This document shows positions 61,988 to 64,000 of a stretch of 64,000 bases of DNA, in pieces. Each line of letters starts with the position of its first letter. The stretch's first letter is position 1. A program made the position numbers and the translations under genes. The stretch spans positions 35,061-99,060 of the forward strand of contig JADBJL010000001.1 of NCBI GenBank assembly GCA_014874455.1, read 5' to 3'. A model generated the notes under the pieces. The model saw only the letters and a program-made list of their open reading frames with translations. It ran no database searches and had not been told where the DNA came from. This stretch comes from Thermomicrobiaceae bacterium. GTDB lineage: Bacteria > Chloroflexota > Chloroflexia > Thermomicrobiales > Thermomicrobiaceae.

Positions 61988-62941
61988 CTAGTGCAAGTGA
62001 CACGCTACCCAGTGTCCAGGCTGGATCTCCTGTAGTTTCGGCTCCTCGGTTCGGCATCGTTCCATTGCGAATGGGCAACGTGGATGGAATGGGCACCCGG
62101 GTGGAGGATTCAATAACGAGGGCGGGAGGCCGGGGATGCCACGCAGGTCACCCTTCCCATCGAGCGACGGCAAGCTAGCGATCAGGAGCTGAGTATACGG
62201 ATGCAATGGCTCCCGAAACAGCTCTCGAGTGGGAGCGATCTCGACGAGCTTGCCCGCGTACATCACCCCGATGCGGTCGACCGTTTGAGCCATTAAGCCC
62301 ATGTCATGCCCGATCAGCAGCACTGAGGCGCCGAGTTCTTCTTGAACCCGGCGCAGGGTATCGATGACCTGCCACTGCACGACGACATCGAGCGCGCTCG
62401 TCGGTTCGTCGGCGACGATCACCTGTGGCTCCAGACTGATCGCAATGGCGATGCAGACCCGCTGTTTCATTCCGCCGCTCAGCTCGTGGGGAAACATGTC
62501 GCCCACTTCGGGCCGCAGGCCGACCCGCTGGAGCAGCTCTGCCACGTACCGGTCGAACTCGCCACGCGACATCTGCACGCCGTGGTCGCGCAGAGCCAAG
62601 TAGATCTGCTCCCGGATCCGCTTCACCGGGTTGAGCGAGTTCATCGCGCCCTGTGCGACCAGCGACATCCGTGCCAGGCGCAGGCGACGCATCTCTTCCT
62701 CATCGAGGGTCAGCAGGTTCAGTCCGTCGAGGTAGACCGCACCCCCCTCGATGCGGCCAGGCGGTCGAATCAGTCGGAGTAACGCCAGCGCGATCGTCGA
62801 TTTGCCACTACCGGACTCGCCAACCAGCCCGAAGCGCTCGCCGGGCTTGAGAGAAAACGTCACGCCGTTCACCGCCTTCACAGGGCCGGCCTCGGTGTGA
62901 TAGTAGACTCGCAAGTCCTCGACCCGGAGCACATCGGTCAT
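61988..62941 (-). CDS. Oligopeptide/dipeptide-type ABC transporter ATPase (OppD/DppD-like)
   Basis: 317 residues. Walker A GESGSGKS at 41-48, signature ELSGGMKQR, Walker B VIVADEPTSALD, and a C-terminal NPPPGCPFHPRCPFAMERC block as in OppD/DppD. The ATG (MTDVLRV) is preceded by GGAGGAGAG. First of the two ATPase genes; a TATGAT at 63044-63049 on this strand may be its -10 box, overlapping the divergent promoter. Confidence 0.93.
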   Translation of the reverse strand: MTDVLRVEDLRVYYHTEAGPVKAVNGVTFSLKPGERFGLVGESGSGKSTIALALLRLIRPPGRIEGGAVYLDGLNLLTLDEEEMRRLRLARMSLVAQGAMNSLNPVKRIREQIYLALRDHGVQMSRGEFDRYVAELLQRVGLRPEVGDMFPHELSGGMKQRVCIAIAISLEPQVIVADEPTSALDVVVQWQVIDTLRRVQEELGASVLLIGHDMGLMAQTVDRIGVMYAGKLVEIAPTRELFREPLHPYTQLLIASLPSLDGKGDLRGIPGLPPSLLNPPPGCPFHPRCPFAMERCRTEEPKLQEIQPGHWVACHLH

Positions 62942-62991
62942 TCGCTGGCTCTCCTCCCTCGTGGTCGACGCCTCGGCATCGAAATGCGTGC

Positions 62992-63021
62992 TTGACAGCT
63001 CGGATAGCTCAAGGCTACACT
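62992..63021 (+). promoter_or_regulatory. Promoter of the solute-binding protein gene
   Basis: Perfect TTGACA (62992-62997), 18-base spacer, TACACT (63016-63021), predicting a start near 63028 and a ~130-base leader. It lies between the divergent importer ATPase and binding-protein genes. Confidence 0.8.
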
Positions 63022-63113
63022 GGAAGCGCGAGGTCACAAGATCATCATACAACACAATACTGGCCACAGTCGGAGGTGAGCGGCATACCTAGGTCAATCG
63101 GCCTATCAGGCGA

Positions 63114-63136
63114 GCCCTCGGGTCAGACCCAAGGGC
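63114..63136 (+). promoter_or_regulatory. Stable hairpin in the leader of the solute-binding protein gene
   Basis: GCCCTCGGGT-CAG-ACCCAAGGGC pairs in 9 of 10 positions, about 20 bases before the GTG and just upstream of the SD sequence. There is no T-tract, so it is not a terminator; it could protect the mRNA 5' end or tune translation. Confidence 0.45.
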
Positions 63137-63156
63137 GGTACGGTGAGGAGGAGGCA

Positions 63157-64000
63157 GTGATTGACAGGTTCTCTGCCAAGCTGTCGCGGCGCGACCTCTT
63201 GCGGGCAAGCCTCATCATGGCCGGGGCTTCGGCGCTTTTGGCCGCGTGCCGCCGTGAGGCGGCTACTCCCTCACCAGGCGTAGCGACTCCCGCCCCGGGC
63301 GCAGCAACGCCCGGTGCCGTCGCGACGCCCACCGTGGCCGCCAGCCCCGCACCGGCCGGTCGGTTGAAGGAAGTGCCACGCAACCGCACACTGATCCTTC
63401 GCTGGGGCGGGCAGGAAGGGCGCCACGTCGACTGGGAGCTCTGGAACGGCTACGCCATCGGCGCCAACCACCAGAACGGTCTGGGCATCCTGTACGAGCC
63501 GCTGGCCTACTACTCCGCCTTCGCCGACAAGTGGTACCCCTGGCTGGCGGAGAGCTGGGAGTACAACCAGGACTATACCGAGCTCACCATCAAGACCCGC
63601 TCGGGCATCACCTGGAGCGACGGCACGCCGTTCTCGGCGCAGGACGTCGCCTTCACCCTCAACTCGCTGCGCGATTTGGGTTCCAAGGTCCGCTGGGGAG
63701 TCGACGTGCAGCAGTTCGTCGAGGAGGCAACCGCCGAGAGCGACACGCTGGTGCGTGTGAAATTCAAAGTTCCGGCGCCGCGTTTCTTCTACTTCATGAC
63801 CTACAAGTACGACATCGGCGTCTACATCGTTCCCAAGCACATCTTCGAGGGTCAGGACTGGACGACCTTCACTGCCTACGACCTGGACAAGGGCTGGCCG
63901 GTCACGACCGGGCCCTGGAAGGTCGTCTTCTCCTCGCCCGAGCAGAAAGTGATCGATCTCCGTGAGGACGAATGGTGGGCCGTCAAGCAGGGACTCGTCC
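63157..64000 (+). CDS. Family 5 extracellular solute-binding lipoprotein (3' end off the right edge)
   Basis: 281 complete codons are visible. The N-terminus is a Tat signal with twin arginines in LSRRDLLRA (R11, R12), a hydrophobic run and the lipobox LLAAC with C31, so the protein is exported folded and lipid-anchored. A threonine/proline/alanine linker (~35-65) follows, then the binding domain with GLGILYEPLAYYS, LAESWEYNQDYTELTIKTRSGITWSDGTPFSAQDVAFTLNSL, typical of DppA/OppA-type proteins. The GTG start has GGAGGAGG just upstream. It should deliver ligand to the importer whose ATPases are encoded divergently. Confidence 0.93.
   Translation, partial: MIDRFSAKLSRRDLLRASLIMAGASALLAACRREAATPSPGVATPAPGAATPGAVATPTVAASPAPAGRLKEVPRNRTLILRWGGQEGRHVDWELWNGYAIGANHQNGLGILYEPLAYYSAFADKWYPWLAESWEYNQDYTELTIKTRSGITWSDGTPFSAQDVAFTLNSLRDLGSKVRWGVDVQQFVEEATAESDTLVRVKFKVPAPRFFYFMTYKYDIGVYIVPKHIFEGQDWTTFTAYDLDKGWPVTTGPWKVVFSSPEQKVIDLREDEWWAVKQGLV

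Overview
The window is a GC-rich (about 65 %) bacterial chromosome segment, densely coded on both strands. Most genes have a clear Shine-Dalgarno (SD) sequence, many start with GTG, and several neighbours overlap by four bases. No insertion sequence, phage or plasmid gene was seen. The gene set suggests a thermophilic Chloroflexota of the Thermomicrobia type (Thermomicrobium/Sphaerobacter relatives). Pointers are a transaldolase-phosphoglucose isomerase fusion, a TilS-Hpt fusion, FixABC, split glycine decarboxylase, class B PurF, a glmS ribozyme and an F420-type reductase. The taxon is an inference from gene content, not a measured placement.

Layout. 1-3.2 kb: tal-pgi fusion (cut by the left edge) and a deazaflavin-dependent reductase with tandem repeats at its promoter. 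3.3-5.9 kb: a three-repeat CRISPR-like array, a CAU tRNA and tilS-hpt. 6-8.6 kb: two membrane proteins. 8.6-14 kb: an acyl-CoA oxidation operon (acyl-CoA dehydrogenase, enoyl-CoA hydratase, FixA, FixB, FixC) with its own promoter. 14.3-21.1 kb: a degenerate HPt-like protein, a lipoprotein, zinc-ribbon proteins and three catabolic enzymes (class III aminotransferase, D-cysteine desulfhydrase/ACC deaminase type, MmgE/PrpD). 21.5-28.9 kb: HEAT-like protein, class II aldolase homologue, sucCD and hutHU. 29-37.6 kb: two YtxH-like proteins, rhomboid protease, YibE/F protein, DUF1028 protein, and a PadR-regulated MacB-like ABC operon. 38-41 kb: glycine cleavage genes gcvT-gcvH-gcvPA with a strong promoter and a terminator. 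41.2-42.6 kb: a membrane mannosyltransferase-like protein.

42.7-49.7 kb is a purine operon in the order purB-purC-purS-purQ-purL-purF. Divergent from it, at 50.1-54.9 kb, a glmS ribozyme heads a compact operon glmS-tatD-rdgB plus a Mur-ligase-like protein whose P-loop lysine is lost. After a tRNA-Asp and its terminator come a protein with a 77-residue internal duplication and a NERD-nuclease/UvrD-type helicase. The right end (58.2-64 kb) has two enolase-superfamily sugar-acid dehydratases, the two ATPases of an oligopeptide-type ABC importer and a divergent Tat-exported lipoprotein solute-binding protein cut by the window edge.

The most notable items are the glmS ribozyme and its operon, the P-loop-less Mur-ligase homologue, the CRISPR-like mini-array with a compensatory stem change, the tandem HPt-like protein lacking phospho-histidines, and the CAU tRNA (possibly the lysidine-dependent tRNA-Ile2) directly upstream of tilS. 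No obviously new multi-gene system was recognised. Coordinates of starts were chosen from SD position and family length; promoter calls rest on eye-matched hexamers only.
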